Of a stretch of 30,404 nt of DNA, positions 22,301 through 30,404 are shown piece by piece. Numbering within the stretch: the stretch's first letter is position 1; each line of letters opens with the position of its first letter. A program made the translations under genes and the position numbers. The notes beneath the pieces were generated by a model. That model was not told where the DNA came from. It saw only the letters and a list, made by a program, of their open reading frames with translations, and ran no database searches. Source of the stretch: a virus. The stretch covers positions 1 to 30,404 of the IMG/VR virus record IMGVR_UViG_3300032291_002536. One strand, 5' to 3'.

Positions 22301-23578
22301 AAAAGAAATAGTAGCTCTGGTGGTGGTGGAGGTGGAGGTGGTATTACATCGCTTGGTATTTCTGGCAGTAGTCAAACGGGTTCCACCCAAACGCTCGCAA
22401 CGGGTACATCTGGTACTGATTTCAATATAACATCGGCAAGCAATACCCACACTTTCAATATTCCAAATGCAAGCGGGTCTAATCGTGGAGCTTTGACTTC
22501 ATCCGATTGGACTACTTTTAGTAATAAGCAATCTGCCCTTGTATCTGGTACAAATATCAAGACCGTGAACGGGAATAGCTTGTTGGGATCGGGAGACTTA
22601 GTTATATCTGGTGGCGGTGGCGTAACCATTAATAACAATACCAATAACAACATTCTTACAGCTAGTGGCACAGCCAATACAATTAACGGCGAAGGTGCGC
22701 TTACGTTTGATGGAACTATTTTGGGTGTTTACTCTAATGGGGCGGTTGATTTGCCGACCGGAACTACTGCGCAGCGACCTGTTGCTAACGAGCAGGGAGG
22801 GTCACTTCGTTACAATACAACCTTTAATACGCTAGAGGTTTATGCTGACGGTGCTTGGGCGACAATGGGGTCTCAATCTGAAAAAAGTAGAGTAAGTCAG
22901 GGGTTATACTACCACCAAGAGTTTATGAACACCTTTGGTACCACAGGAGATGGAACCCTTTTAGTTTCCAGTAGCGGGTCCGGCGCACAGTCGGTAAACT
23001 CTGCCACTACTGCTGCTAATCGCCCTGGACTTGTGAGAATGACAACGGGAACAACGTCATCTGGCAGAGCTTCAATTACTTCTGGGTTAAACTCTGTCAT
23101 GTTGGGTGCGGGAACATTCTCATTTAAGACATCAATTAATATCGCAACACTGTCTACATCGGGAGAAAGGTATCAGCTTCTGGTTGGATTATTTGATGAA
23201 AATACTGCTGCCAACCAAGTAGATGGCGTATATATAGTGTACGACGAGGGTGGCGTATCAACTGGATCAACTCCGGCAGGTTACTGGCAGTCATGTACAT
23301 CTTCAAACTCTACAAGGTCATTTAATAATGGACACACGCAGATTACTGTTCCTGCCGCTACATGGGTTAATCTTCGTGTGGATGTTAATGCCAATGGTGG
23401 GTTTGCATACTTCTATGTGAACGATGTGTTGTTAGCCACTCATTCGACAAACATCCCAACGGGTTCCGGTAGAGAACTTGGTTTTGGCGTTTTAAAAATA
23501 AAATCTTCTGGCACTACAGCCAGAACAACAGATATCGACTATATAAATGTAGACAATGTATTTTCCACATCTCGATAA
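19325..23578 (+). CDS. Collagen-like tail fibre with signal-peptide-like N-terminus
   Basis: I chose the ATG at 19325, not the in-frame start at 19277, because it gives [20 protein letters not shown], a textbook Bacteroidetes signal peptide, with only 8 nt overlap to the previous gene. The 1417-residue product continues with a short domain, three blocks of G-x-y collagen repeats (about residues 71-517) split by two near-identical non-collagen modules, a beta region, NxxIG-type repeats resembling trimeric adhesin heads (about 780-960), a Gly-rich hinge, a [17 protein letters not shown] segment known from phage fibres, a [10 protein letters not shown] segment, and a C-terminal lectin-like beta-sandwich of about 220 residues. 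Collagen repeats imply a trimer. It is most likely the main long fibre or a host-surface-like adhesin; the signal peptide is hard to explain in a virion protein. Confidence 0.8.
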   Translation: MNKILLFLSILLLSFTSYGQVVSEPNRLFPKFNFAVPNDTIFPAIKVGELRNKVSDNFLYKWNGSAWLRIGATGPQGPTGATGPQGPTGATGPNGATGAQGPQGIQGIKGDTGVTGIQGPTGPQGSVGPAGPQGSSGSIGATGPQGPTGATGPQGTTGATGATGPQGPTGATGATGSNGTSVVILGSVGSIGALPSSGNTVGDGYILSTTGHLYVWSGTAWVDVGEIRGPQGLTGATGPQGPTGATGPQGIPGTTGVQGIQGLTGATGPQGPTGATGPQGIQGIKGDTGVTGSTGPTGPQGPTGATGPQGPTGATGATGIQGIQGIKGDTGLTGLQGPTGPQGTTGATGPQGSTGATGATGATGLQGPTGPQGPTGATGATGPQGPTGATGATGATGAAGTSVTIKGTVNSVGALPSSGNTIGDGYILSTNGHLYTWSGSAWVDVGEIRGPQGIQGPAGPQGAVGPTGATGPQGIQGIKGDTGATGLQGPTGPQGATGAAGPQGIQGVTGPQGPPGSGTVISVSTNNSTGITGGTITGSGTLAIDTTILSTIANAQRIVNDSSALLRARTDTFSLLSTKANALKVVNDSTWDTVFRVIPVVAPIARTVDYLLNRGFEVVLSEVPGVTSTAGWSWTQNGTPRTFNLVTPAYSFDGNAYAIALRVSGANYLPTDTIVVSYDNTVGITAGTSGTKLMSFTAAVGQTPILPDSRFVLTTRKQLQKLVNDTAKVLRELANVNPNIYTTDGTIVGSRTITHGTNTPVIFTGDLQVRSGMTIGNRGVSTNQVFGPGALQGATSPGVANMGIGINAGALMTTNSYNTYIGYAAGSGSTAHASTSNNNVGLGPFALNGITSGFNNGAYGRDVLLRLTSGSENIVMGPFGFQWLTTGTKNIAIGSEIASAGGGSNGSRNVYLGHKVAKQNIGSGNVWIGTEVGETTFDTSSNTLLIGNSNTPTPLIAGRFDRDSLAINGQLTLSTDPPLGDSTTRVPTTAWVKRNSSSGGGGGGGGITSLGISGSSQTGSTQTLATGTSGTDFNITSASNTHTFNIPNASGSNRGALTSSDWTTFSNKQSALVSGTNIKTVNGNSLLGSGDLVISGGGGVTINNNTNNNILTASGTANTINGEGALTFDGTILGVYSNGAVDLPTGTTAQRPVANEQGGSLRYNTTFNTLEVYADGAWATMGSQSEKSRVSQGLYYHQEFMNTFGTTGDGTLLVSSSGSGAQSVNSATTAANRPGLVRMTTGTTSSGRASITSGLNSVMLGAGTFSFKTSINIATLSTSGERYQLLVGLFDENTAANQVDGVYIVYDEGGVSTGSTPAGYWQSCTSSNSTRSFNNGHTQITVPAATWVNLRVDVNANGGFAYFYVNDVLLATHSTNIPTGSGRELGFGVLKIKSSGTTARTTDIDYINVDNVFSTSR
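19535..20873 (+). repeat. Collagen-type G-x-y repeat region
   Basis: Three blocks (about 19535-19861, 20008-20525, 20674-20873) are built of 18-bp units such as GGACCCCAAGGTCCTACG, encoding GPQGPTGAT-type triplets, with GIQGIKGDT variants. They are separated by two copies of a 50-residue module containing [17 protein letters not shown]. DNA identity between units is high, so this region is prone to recombination and to misassembly. Confidence 0.9.
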
Positions 23579-23596
23579 TAAATTAAAAAAAAACGT

Positions 23597-23926
23597 ATGA
23601 AGAAAAAAAACAACGGGGCAAGCCCCATCGTCCTGATCATTGCAGCCTTAATCATTGGTGTTATGGTTTATGCAACCTTCGATCCGTCCATGTCATTTGG
23701 TCGGGCACCGATTGGAAACAAAATCGGGGGCTGGGTATGCCTTCTAAGCGCAGCAGGCTTTTTGGTTTCATGTGCAAAGGATTCCATTTTTTCTAATGCC
23801 GAAAACGGCAACAGGGCGAACTGGTATAAGATCGCTATCACAGCAGCGTTCATCATTGCTGCATTGCTGATTTTGGGAGTATTTCATTCTGGGGCATTGG
23901 GTACAACTACAAACCCGATCAATTGA
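23597..23926 (+). CDS. Small three-helix membrane protein, possible holin
   Basis: The 109-residue protein has a basic start (MKKKNNG), three predicted membrane segments (about residues 10-26, 42-59 and 78-98) and short polar loops. It is preceded by an A-rich leader, as usual in Bacteroidetes genes. Size and topology fit a class I holin or another small phage membrane protein, but no endolysin lies beside it in this window, so a lysis role is only a possibility. Residue 59 is a Cys at the end of the second segment (FLVSCAKD). The last four bases TTGA are shared with the next gene. Confidence 0.65.
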   Translation: MKKKNNGASPIVLIIAALIIGVMVYATFDPSMSFGRAPIGNKIGGWVCLLSAAGFLVSCAKDSIFSNAENGNRANWYKIAITAAFIIAALLILGVFHSGALGTTTNPIN

Positions 23927-24414
23927 ACTACAAAGTCAAAACATCTGAACACCGCTTCAAGCCACGCAGCTTGGGGCTGGTGTTTTCAAAATCTGTCAGT
24001 AAGCAGATATGCTTTGACTATTCGTGTAAATACGATTTGAAGACCAGCGATCAGATGGATTTAAACAAGCTCTTTGGGGTCGGCTACTGGCCGCACCATC
24101 ACAAGGAGTCTGCCAGGTTTTGTTGGAGATGGAATACTGATACGGAAGCAATGGAGATATGGGCATATGTCTACAGCCGTGGTGAAAGGATGTCTCAATT
24201 TGTTTGCCAGGTAAAGATGGGTGCCTTTTATAACTATCGCATATACGTTGAAAAAGGGTTGTATGTTTTCGTGGTGACAGATAACAAGGGGTTTCGATGC
24301 AGCAAGACCGTAACGGTTCAAAAACATATGATTGTGGTGGGGTATAAACTAGGGGCATACTTTGGCGGTAATATGCCTGCACCGCATGACATGAGAATAT
24401 TAATGCGCAGATAG
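23923..24414 (+). CDS. Conserved-looking beta-rich protein, unknown function
   Basis: The 163-residue protein starts with TTG in a TTGA overlap with the stop of the membrane protein gene, so translation is coupled and the unusual start is plausible. It contains HHHKESARFCWRWNTDTEAM followed by IWAYVYSRGERM and FVCQVKMGAFYNYRIYVE, which I recall from hypothetical proteins of Bacteroidetes phages and prophages. The pattern of alternating aromatic strands suggests a beta-sandwich. The His/Cys-containing segment might bind a metal or glycan. It is linked by position to the membrane protein, but no function can be given. It ends with TAG. Confidence 0.65.
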   Translation: MNYKVKTSEHRFKPRSLGLVFSKSVSKQICFDYSCKYDLKTSDQMDLNKLFGVGYWPHHHKESARFCWRWNTDTEAMEIWAYVYSRGERMSQFVCQVKMGAFYNYRIYVEKGLYVFVVTDNKGFRCSKTVTVQKHMIVVGYKLGAYFGGNMPAPHDMRILMRR

Positions 24415-24466
24415 TGGTTCTTGGATTTGCCGCTATGTATTGGCGAAGAGGATTTAATTTTTAATT

Positions 24467-25129
24467 ATGACTATAAAGCAAATCAAGAACTTGCTCGATG
24501 TAATCACCAATAAGTACCAGAACGGGTATTTAAGTGGGCAGGAATTTAATGACCTGTTCAGGGCTGCTGAAATAGGTTATCAAAACTTCTTACTCGGAAA
24601 CCTTCACCAAATGCGTTCTGGAAGACCCGTACCCATGATTGGTCTTGACATGAATAAGGCCGTAGTTGAGAAACTTTCGCCCTTCAGGACGGCCATAAAC
24701 GCAAATGTTACGGTAAGTGGGGAGATTAGCAAGTCGTCAAACATGGTGGCCATTGAAACCATGAACAAGGCAGATGGCACAAGGATAAAATTTGTTTTCC
24801 CAAACAGGGTGAGCTACTACCTTAACTCAGCGGTATGGGACTTGGCAGCAAACCCCATCTATACAGAATACGATACCTATTTCCGATTCTACCCTGACAC
24901 TCTGGGTGCAATTGTCATTACGGGTATCAAAACTCCACCTCATTCCAAGTGGGCGTTTACGCTTGTTGGCGATTCTGAGGTATATGACAACGTTAACTCT
25001 GTAGACCCGATATGGAAGGACGCAGACTGTCTGGAGATATTGGGTAGGGTTTGTAAGCTAGCGGGTGTATCTCTCAAGGACGGGGAGCTAATGCAGTTTG
25101 GTCAAAGCGTAACAATACAAGGAGAATAA
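24467..25129 (+). CDS. Structural protein, head-tail connector/ring-like
   Basis: The 220-residue protein begins with a helical region (IKQIKNLLDVITNKYQNGYL, FNDLFRAAEIGYQNFLLGNL) and has a beta-rich second half with the WDLAANPIYTEYDTYFRFYP and IVITGIKTPPHSKW segments. It is the first of three similar-sized proteins before the large tail protein, a layout known for the ring (connector) proteins of crAss-like and related podoviruses. I infer a place in the head-tail interface or tail ring. It is followed by the next gene after one base. No enzyme motif is visible. Confidence 0.6.
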   Translation: MTIKQIKNLLDVITNKYQNGYLSGQEFNDLFRAAEIGYQNFLLGNLHQMRSGRPVPMIGLDMNKAVVEKLSPFRTAINANVTVSGEISKSSNMVAIETMNKADGTRIKFVFPNRVSYYLNSAVWDLAANPIYTEYDTYFRFYPDTLGAIVITGIKTPPHSKWAFTLVGDSEVYDNVNSVDPIWKDADCLEILGRVCKLAGVSLKDGELMQFGQSVTIQGE

Positions 25130-25130
25130 C

Positions 25131-25772
25131 ATGACTCGTAAAGAAATATCAGAACTGATCCTGCGCAGGCTTGCCGGCGGCGATCCAACAGATGACTTCC
25201 CTGTAACTCTTCAGGAGATTAATCTCTGGCTTGATCAGGCAGTAGCCGCTTCGGCCATGAGGAACTATACCGACTCAGTAAGTGTAGACGGTATTGAGTT
25301 TGTGGGTGACGCATACTACACTACGTTTAAGAATATTGTTTTGGCCAAGGATTCGGTGACACAGGACTTCTATGGCACATTGCCGGCAATGCCCGTTGCT
25401 GTTCCAAGGGGGCATGACATTAGTTCGGTCTATTTACAGATAACGTCACCAACGGTATCATTATCTCCCCCATTGGTAAGGATGAATCCACAGCAACTAT
25501 CGTTTGCGCATTCTCTACCATTTCCCAAGACCACCCCAAGGTACTGGGTTGAGGGCAATCAGGTTTATGTTCGTGGCTTTGATGGCACCGATTATACGGC
25601 AAGGAATATTACCATCCGAATGGTGGGTTCTGCTGGTAAAAGGTTGTTGACGGATGAGCTTTTAATTCCATCTGATTATCTGCCATTCGTAGTCGAATAC
25701 ATTATGAAGAATTTCTTACCAACACAGAATGGCCCCAAGGACACTGTAAATGACGGTAACGATATAAAGTAA
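25131..25772 (+). CDS. Structural protein, head-tail connector/ring-like
   Basis: The 213-residue protein starts with ISELILRRLAGGDPTDDFPV and TLQEINLWLDQAVAASAMRN, the helical opening typical of head-completion adaptor proteins. A beta-rich part follows (FKNIVLAKDSVTQDFYGTLP, TPRYWVEGNQVYVRGFDG) and a C-terminal helix (LIPSDYLPFVVEYIMKNFLP). Adaptors of this plan bind the portal and form a ring below it. The assignment is by pattern and order only. It starts one base after the previous stop. Confidence 0.65.
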   Translation: MTRKEISELILRRLAGGDPTDDFPVTLQEINLWLDQAVAASAMRNYTDSVSVDGIEFVGDAYYTTFKNIVLAKDSVTQDFYGTLPAMPVAVPRGHDISSVYLQITSPTVSLSPPLVRMNPQQLSFAHSLPFPKTTPRYWVEGNQVYVRGFDGTDYTARNITIRMVGSAGKRLLTDELLIPSDYLPFVVEYIMKNFLPTQNGPKDTVNDGNDIK

Positions 25773-25784
25773 ATTACATATAAA

Positions 25785-26165
25785 GTGAGTGAACGAGTTG
25801 TCCAGAAGGCCGTAATTCAGTATCTTGCAGTAGCTTACCCCAAAGCAGAGTATCGTACCGATAAGGACGGCGTATTCATCAAGGGTAATTGGGGTGCAAA
25901 GAAAGAAGGTAAGCAAGGTAAGAAGGGTTTTCCAGACCTATTAATCAAGACCGCTAGTGGGGATTATCGAGGCTTGGTTTTGGAGTTAAAGGATAAGGGG
26001 GTTACGGTTTTTAAGAAAGACGGCACGTTGAGAAAGGATGATCACTTACGGGATCAGTTAGATTGGATTCATTGGTTTAGAGAACTCGGTTGTATCGCAG
26101 ATTTCGCCATTGGGTTTGAGGATGCCAAACAAAAGATTGATAACTATTTCAACAAAGGCAAATGA
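25785..26165 (+). CDS. VRR-NUC domain nuclease
   Basis: The 126-residue protein has the compact VRR-NUC form of the PD-(D/E)XK fold: an N-terminal helix (VVQKAVIQYLAVAYPKAEY), GFPDLLI with Asp51, LELKDKG with Glu67 and Lys69, LRDQLDWIHWFRELGC as the Q-x-x-W helix and a last strand ADFAIGFEDA. The start is a GTG at 25785. Phage members are thought to cleave branched or structured DNA. It lies among connector genes and overlaps the next start by 4 nt, so it is expressed with late genes. This fits resolution of replication intermediates before or during packaging, which is inference. Confidence 0.85.
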   Translation: MSERVVQKAVIQYLAVAYPKAEYRTDKDGVFIKGNWGAKKEGKQGKKGFPDLLIKTASGDYRGLVLELKDKGVTVFKKDGTLRKDDHLRDQLDWIHWFRELGCIADFAIGFEDAKQKIDNYFNKGK

Positions 26166-26926
26166 GTGCAGAAGTAAACATAGACCAAGTAGTTGCCTTT
26201 TACCAATCAGAGGCTAATTATACTGACGCACATCGTCTCAGGCTTCATCACTTGGCCGTTAGGGGCTTTCATGACATTAAGCAGGATGTTGATGGCAGGG
26301 TTAAGACCGAAAAGCTAACCGTATCCGCAAACAAGACTGTCACATTACCGCCCACGTTCATGCAGTGGATAAAGATTGGAGTGCTTAATGATCTTGGCGA
26401 GGTGGCTACATTGAGAAGGAATGATAGCCTGACAAGGTATGCATCAACAGACGTAGACAGGTTAACCAAAAACACAGACGGAAGTTCTGGCCTTTCTGCA
26501 TTTGATTATCTCGGACTTGATTTTTACAGCAACTACGGTAATAGTGGTTCGTTGGTAAACCTCTTTGGCATTAATAATCCATTGACGTACAATGGAGAGT
26601 TTACGGTAGATGTTGCTAACAATGTTATTCTGCTCGATAACGGTTTCGAGTTTGGTTATATCATTCTCGAATACATAGAAAATCCATTGGCAGCAACGGA
26701 CTTGTCCCTGCCAGTACAGGCATTAGAGGCTTGGATAGCTTGGATGAGGTGGATGGACAGAATGTCGTTGCCGTCTAGTCGAAGGTCTAATCAGAGCATG
26801 ATTGACCAGTTCAAGCGTGAATATTACAAACAAAAAAAGAATCTCAGCATGAGACTGAATCCCGTTAGGGTTTCTGATCTAAATGAGGTTATTCGCATAA
26901 ACAACAGGTTAATACTTAAGGGTTAA
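26162..26926 (+). CDS. Structural protein, head-tail connector/ring-like
   Basis: The 254-residue protein has an N-terminal helical part (VNIDQVVAFYQSEANYTDAH), a strand-rich centre with VTLPPTFMQWIKIGVLNDLG, which resembles ring proteins of crAss-like phages, and a helical C-terminus (ALEAWIAWMRWMDRM, then MIDQFKREYYKQKKNLSMRL). It shares one base (26926) with the following large tail-protein gene, so the two are probably made in fixed ratio. A place in the tail ring contacting the large hub protein is the simplest reading. No enzymatic motif is seen. Confidence 0.65.
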   Translation: MSAEVNIDQVVAFYQSEANYTDAHRLRLHHLAVRGFHDIKQDVDGRVKTEKLTVSANKTVTLPPTFMQWIKIGVLNDLGEVATLRRNDSLTRYASTDVDRLTKNTDGSSGLSAFDYLGLDFYSNYGNSGSLVNLFGINNPLTYNGEFTVDVANNVILLDNGFEFGYIILEYIENPLAATDLSLPVQALEAWIAWMRWMDRMSLPSSRRSNQSMIDQFKREYYKQKKNLSMRLNPVRVSDLNEVIRINNRLILKG

Positions 26927-29900
26927 TGGCAAGTCGCAGAACTGCAAATGGCAACATGGATTTAGAGCGGTCTCCCTACCTAATTAAGGAGGGTGACTAC
27001 CCATATGCCATAGACGTATCGTTAACAACCACGGACGGATCCGTGAAGGGGAATATCGGCAATAGAAAAATAAACTACACGCTGCCTGCGGGTACAAATA
27101 AGTGTGTCGGGTTTAAGGAAGACCAAGTGAGGGGCAGGGCATTCTATTTCGTTTATAACTCCGATGGGAAGCATTCTATACTCATTTTCAATCAGCAAGC
27201 CAGGACGATTACGAAGCTGCTTGAAAACAAGACCAACACCGGTGGAATAGATATTCTCCGGTGGCTTGACACTACCAAAATTCTACATATCGACATCTTG
27301 TACAGAGATGCCGCAGAGGGTGACATCTTGAGTTGGACAGATAACAACCAACCCAAAGAGGTAATTATTGACAAGTTGCTATCTAACGCCTATGGCGTAG
27401 TACTAGAGGAGTATATTGAGGCGGCAAAAAGGCCACCACTTACGGCTCCAATTTGTGCATATGCTAACGACTTGGCTAAGAATGTCAATTCTCTGAAAAA
27501 GAAATTATTTCAATTTAAGTACCGCTTTATATACGATGACTATGCGTCTTCGACATGGAGTCCGGTATCTAAGTTGCCACTACCCGCTGGTCTGTTTTCT
27601 AATCCATCATTAGACAATAATCCAGGGTATAATAATTCTATTGGCATTACGGTAGAAACCGGCAACAAAAAGGTAAAGCGAATTGAGATTGCGGGTCGAA
27701 CCAACAACGGAAGTGCGTGGGCTGACTTTTTCCTAATTGCGTCATTGGATAAAGCAAGACTCTCAATTACCAACAACGCACAGTACGTTTACACCTTTCT
27801 TAATGACTCTTCTTATGCCGATATAGACATTAGGGAGAGTAACCAGTTGTTTGATTGGGTGCCAAAGAAAGCCGGTAGTCAGGCGCTGGTCAATGGTAAT
27901 GTAAAGGTTTATGGCGAGATTACCGAGGGTATGGGTTTGGTTGCTTCGCCTGACATTCGTGTATCGTCAGAGTTGGTTACAAACGATAGCGGAGTCGCTG
28001 TAACGCCGCCCACTTTAGCTTGGGATGGCGGTTATGATCCGGCTGGTAATAATGACGGAATACTAATTGTCGGTGGTACGCCATCTGCTGGCGTAAGATA
28101 TGTTGTATACTGGATACCGGAGGTCGGCGTTGAGCCTCAGATTTTTATGGATTACACAGCGGTTCCCGGAGACACAAATAGCACCATTGCCTATCAGCTA
28201 CAGTTGCAGAGGGACAGCTTTGCTCTGGGTCTTTCGCTAAACGTAATCACGGTTACCCTTAACGTGGGCATGCAAATATATTCCTCCTACACTACTGGTA
28301 GCGGTTCAAGTGGAGCTGGGTACGAGGGTACATGGAATTGGTGGAGCCGCTACAATATCGGCGTTCAGTATTATGATGAACAAGGCCGTACTCCTGGAGT
28401 TCAATTTGACACTACTTTAGGCAGGGCTAATTCAGACATCACTACACAGGGGTATTCCATTGTTTCGGGTGTTGGCCAAACCCCTGAACTCATTGTTGAG
28501 TTAAGGCATCAACCTCCGGCTTGGGCGAAGAAGTTTCAGATGGTCAGGTCAAGAAACTTAACCATTGGCAATTTCTTGTTTTGGAAGACAGACCATATTG
28601 CAGCCGATGATGAGTTCTATTACTTTTCTATTCAGACATTGGTTAACAAGCGTGATACCCAAACCGGATATGTACCTGAGTATGATTTTGCCGAGGGTGA
28701 CAGGTGCCGAATTGTAATCAATAACATTGGCGCAAGTCAGACATATCCCAGTGCGGATTATCTTGTTGTCGGCGTAGAAGTAGCAGACAAGGGAGCGGGA
28801 GAAAAGACTTATGCCAAGGTTAGAAAGCCTGCGGGAAGTCCTACATATACCAATCCATGTCTGATACAACTATGGACTCCGGCCAAGACGGGCGGGTTCA
28901 AAGACAGCGAGGTGTATTATGAGTTTGGCGAGGTGTATGATGTGTATATTTCTGCGGGTACGCTCTCCCACAGGGGCGTGAGCCAAGACCAGACAATAGC
29001 ACAGCCAGCTATTATTCGACTAAGGAATGGGGATATTTATTACAGGAAAAGAACATTCGTAACACCGAGTGATGCGCTATGGGTTACAGACTTAAATTAT
29101 AGCGACGATTTCAAGAGTGCAGTTAACAGTAATGGCAGGCCATCGGTGTTAGACTACAATGCCAAGGAGACCTACTACCCTACTATGGTTAGGTTTAGTG
29201 GTGCTTATCAGCAAGGCACATTTGTAAATGAATTGAGCAGGTTTTTCTTTGAGAATTTTGACGAGTATGACCGCGGTTTTGGTGCGATTAAGCGGATGCG
29301 AGTAACTGATCGCTACCTGAGAATATTTCAGGAACTGAAGACAGGCCGTGTTCCGGTTTATCAACAAGTAATTAAGGACGCAGTTGGCGGGGATATCTTG
29401 GCTCAGTCAGATAGGCTACTGAATAACATCCAGTACTATGCTGGCGACTTCGGTATTGGCAAACATCCAGAGTCGTTGGCTAGCAGAGATTTTGCAGACT
29501 ACTTTGTGGACAGCAACCGTGGTGTCATGCTAAGACTTTCTTTGGACGGTCTTACACCAATAAGTATTACTTCAAACGCAAACGAGTACTTTGTTCGCGA
29601 GTTGTCGCTTCGTGGTGCTGTCAATGTCTATGGCGTTTTTGATCCCAAAGAAAACAGGTACATACTATCCATGGGTGCGGTTTCTGGCTCTGCTGCTCAA
29701 ACAATTGTATTCAATGAACAGAAAAAGGGCTACGAAACTTTCTTGAGATTTACTCCTGAGTTCATGGGCTGTCTGGGAACGCAACTAATTAGCTTTGTTA
29801 ATGGCGAACTTTGGACACATGATAGCACGACATACTGCAACTATTATGGCGTTCAGTATAAGCCAAGCATTACCATGATGTTTAACGACGCCCTGCCAGC

Positions 29901-30195
29901 AAAGAAGACCTTCCAGGCCGTTAGCTATATCGGTGGTGCGAAGTGGGCTTGCCCAGAGATTGTTACTTCTTTAGATCAGTTATCAAGGCTACAGGCCCCG
30001 TTATTCGGCAAAAAAGAAGATGTGTGGCACAGCTATCTATTGCGGGATATTAATTCGCCCAAGGGGATTCTGTCTGGTGATATGCTGAAGGGCCAATGGA
30101 TAAAAATAAGTTTTGAAAAAGAGAATGGTGCAACCGGAGAAGAGTTGCACTATGCCGAAGTAAAATATGTTATTTCAAATTTAAACGCACGATAA
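26926..30195 (+). CDS. Large tail hub / muzzle-like structural protein
   Basis: The 1089-residue protein starts with MASRRTANGNMDLERSPYLI and GDYPYAIDVSLTTTDGSVKG, an opening I recognise from large tail-hub or stabilisation proteins of Bacteroidetes podoviruses (a Met-Asp-x-D/E...dY.yA.n pattern). The body is almost all beta, with many WxxRYNIGVQYYDEQGR-like strands, and a C-terminal part (LKTGRVPVYQQVIKDAVGGD, NVYGVFDPKENRYILSMG) typical of beta-propeller or baseplate-like proteins. Size and place after ring proteins match the muzzle protein of crAss-like phages. It would form the distal end of the short tail. It may bind fibres, which is inference. Confidence 0.75.
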   Translation: MASRRTANGNMDLERSPYLIKEGDYPYAIDVSLTTTDGSVKGNIGNRKINYTLPAGTNKCVGFKEDQVRGRAFYFVYNSDGKHSILIFNQQARTITKLLENKTNTGGIDILRWLDTTKILHIDILYRDAAEGDILSWTDNNQPKEVIIDKLLSNAYGVVLEEYIEAAKRPPLTAPICAYANDLAKNVNSLKKKLFQFKYRFIYDDYASSTWSPVSKLPLPAGLFSNPSLDNNPGYNNSIGITVETGNKKVKRIEIAGRTNNGSAWADFFLIASLDKARLSITNNAQYVYTFLNDSSYADIDIRESNQLFDWVPKKAGSQALVNGNVKVYGEITEGMGLVASPDIRVSSELVTNDSGVAVTPPTLAWDGGYDPAGNNDGILIVGGTPSAGVRYVVYWIPEVGVEPQIFMDYTAVPGDTNSTIAYQLQLQRDSFALGLSLNVITVTLNVGMQIYSSYTTGSGSSGAGYEGTWNWWSRYNIGVQYYDEQGRTPGVQFDTTLGRANSDITTQGYSIVSGVGQTPELIVELRHQPPAWAKKFQMVRSRNLTIGNFLFWKTDHIAADDEFYYFSIQTLVNKRDTQTGYVPEYDFAEGDRCRIVINNIGASQTYPSADYLVVGVEVADKGAGEKTYAKVRKPAGSPTYTNPCLIQLWTPAKTGGFKDSEVYYEFGEVYDVYISAGTLSHRGVSQDQTIAQPAIIRLRNGDIYYRKRTFVTPSDALWVTDLNYSDDFKSAVNSNGRPSVLDYNAKETYYPTMVRFSGAYQQGTFVNELSRFFFENFDEYDRGFGAIKRMRVTDRYLRIFQELKTGRVPVYQQVIKDAVGGDILAQSDRLLNNIQYYAGDFGIGKHPESLASRDFADYFVDSNRGVMLRLSLDGLTPISITSNANEYFVRELSLRGAVNVYGVFDPKENRYILSMGAVSGSAAQTIVFNEQKKGYETFLRFTPEFMGCLGTQLISFVNGELWTHDSTTYCNYYGVQYKPSITMMFNDALPAKKTFQAVSYIGGAKWACPEIVTSLDQLSRLQAPLFGKKEDVWHSYLLRDINSPKGILSGDMLKGQWIKISFEKENGATGEELHYAEVKYVISNLNAR

Positions 30196-30196
30196 T

Positions 30197-30404
30197 ATGG
30201 ATCCGTTTTCAATAGCGATGTTAGGAGCCAAAGCCATAGGCGGGGCAGCTCAGTTATTTGCAGGCAGAAAAATCCTGAAAAACAGTAAGATGCCCGACTA
30301 CAATATTGCTTCCGAGTTTGATAGCAATGTTGGTCTCGCCAAGGGAGTAAAAAATATGGGCGGTATGCCTAGTCAGCAGTACAACAATGCCATGGTTGAC
30401 ATCA
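30197..30404 (+). CDS. Probable internal virion/ejection protein, 3' partial
   Basis: An ATG at 30197, one base after the preceding stop, opens a frame that runs off the window end (69 codons seen). The start MDPFSIAMLGAKAIGGAAQL, then FAGRKILKNSK, is a Gly/Ala-rich amphipathic helix like those opening phage internal or DNA-ejection proteins, which follow the tail hub in podoviruses. The next residues (SKMPDYNIASEF, NMGGMPSQQYNNAM) fit such a protein. The call is provisional because most of the gene is missing. Confidence 0.55.
   Translation, partial: MDPFSIAMLGAKAIGGAAQLFAGRKILKNSKMPDYNIASEFDSNVGLAKGVKNMGGMPSQQYNNAMVDI

Overview
The window is a segment of a double-stranded DNA tailed-phage genome (or an integrated copy), most likely a podovirus-like phage of a Bacteroidetes host. 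Three things support the host call. Intergenic regions carry Bacteroidetes-type promoter boxes (TAnnTTTG, three of them with a TTTG 19 or 20 nt upstream). Gene starts lack obvious Shine-Dalgarno sequences and often have A-rich leaders. One fibre gene begins with a Bacteroidetes-looking signal peptide. The portal, scaffold, capsid, connector and large tail-protein order resembles crAss-like and related Bacteroidetes podoviruses, but no terminase, polymerase or integrase is visible, so family placement is inference.

Left module (1-2696, rightward): a glycosyltransferase-like fragment, a zinc-ribbon SAM methyltransferase, a RecB/Cas4-like PD-(D/E)XK nuclease and a second SAM methyltransferase, tightly packed or overlapping. 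A leftward cassette (4909-2665) holds an HNH endonuclease, a stand-alone DnaA domain IV-like protein and a C5 cytosine methyltransferase. Nested inside the methyltransferase, in another frame, is a second convincing 299-residue protein that carries what looks like the missing methyltransferase motif IX. This suggests a two-polypeptide methyltransferase encoded by a 900-nt same-strand overlap.

Control region (4910-5402): a divergent promoter area with a 17-bp hairpin, a leftward promoter followed about 120 nt later by a strong leftward terminator (a probable structured small RNA with loop-loop complementarity), and a rightward promoter touching the portal start codon.

Rightward structural module (5403-30404): portal (interrupted by one in-frame amber codon), a small unknown protein, acidic scaffold-like protein, major capsid protein behind a structured leader, and an unknown gene bracketed by twin terminators. 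About 11 kb of virion-surface, fibre and adhesin genes follow, rich in repeats: a 20-residue tandem repeat, SNTATTLT-type repeats, fibronectin-like and duplicated domains, and a 1417-residue collagen-like fibre with a signal peptide. Then come a three-helix membrane protein, a small beta-rich protein, three connector or ring-like proteins with a VRR-NUC nuclease among them, a 1089-residue tail-hub/muzzle-like protein, and the start of a probable internal virion protein that runs off the right edge.

The most notable items are the dual-coding methyltransferase locus, the candidate small RNA, the amber-split portal, the secreted-looking collagen fibre, and a promoter-associated TGCGTA motif.
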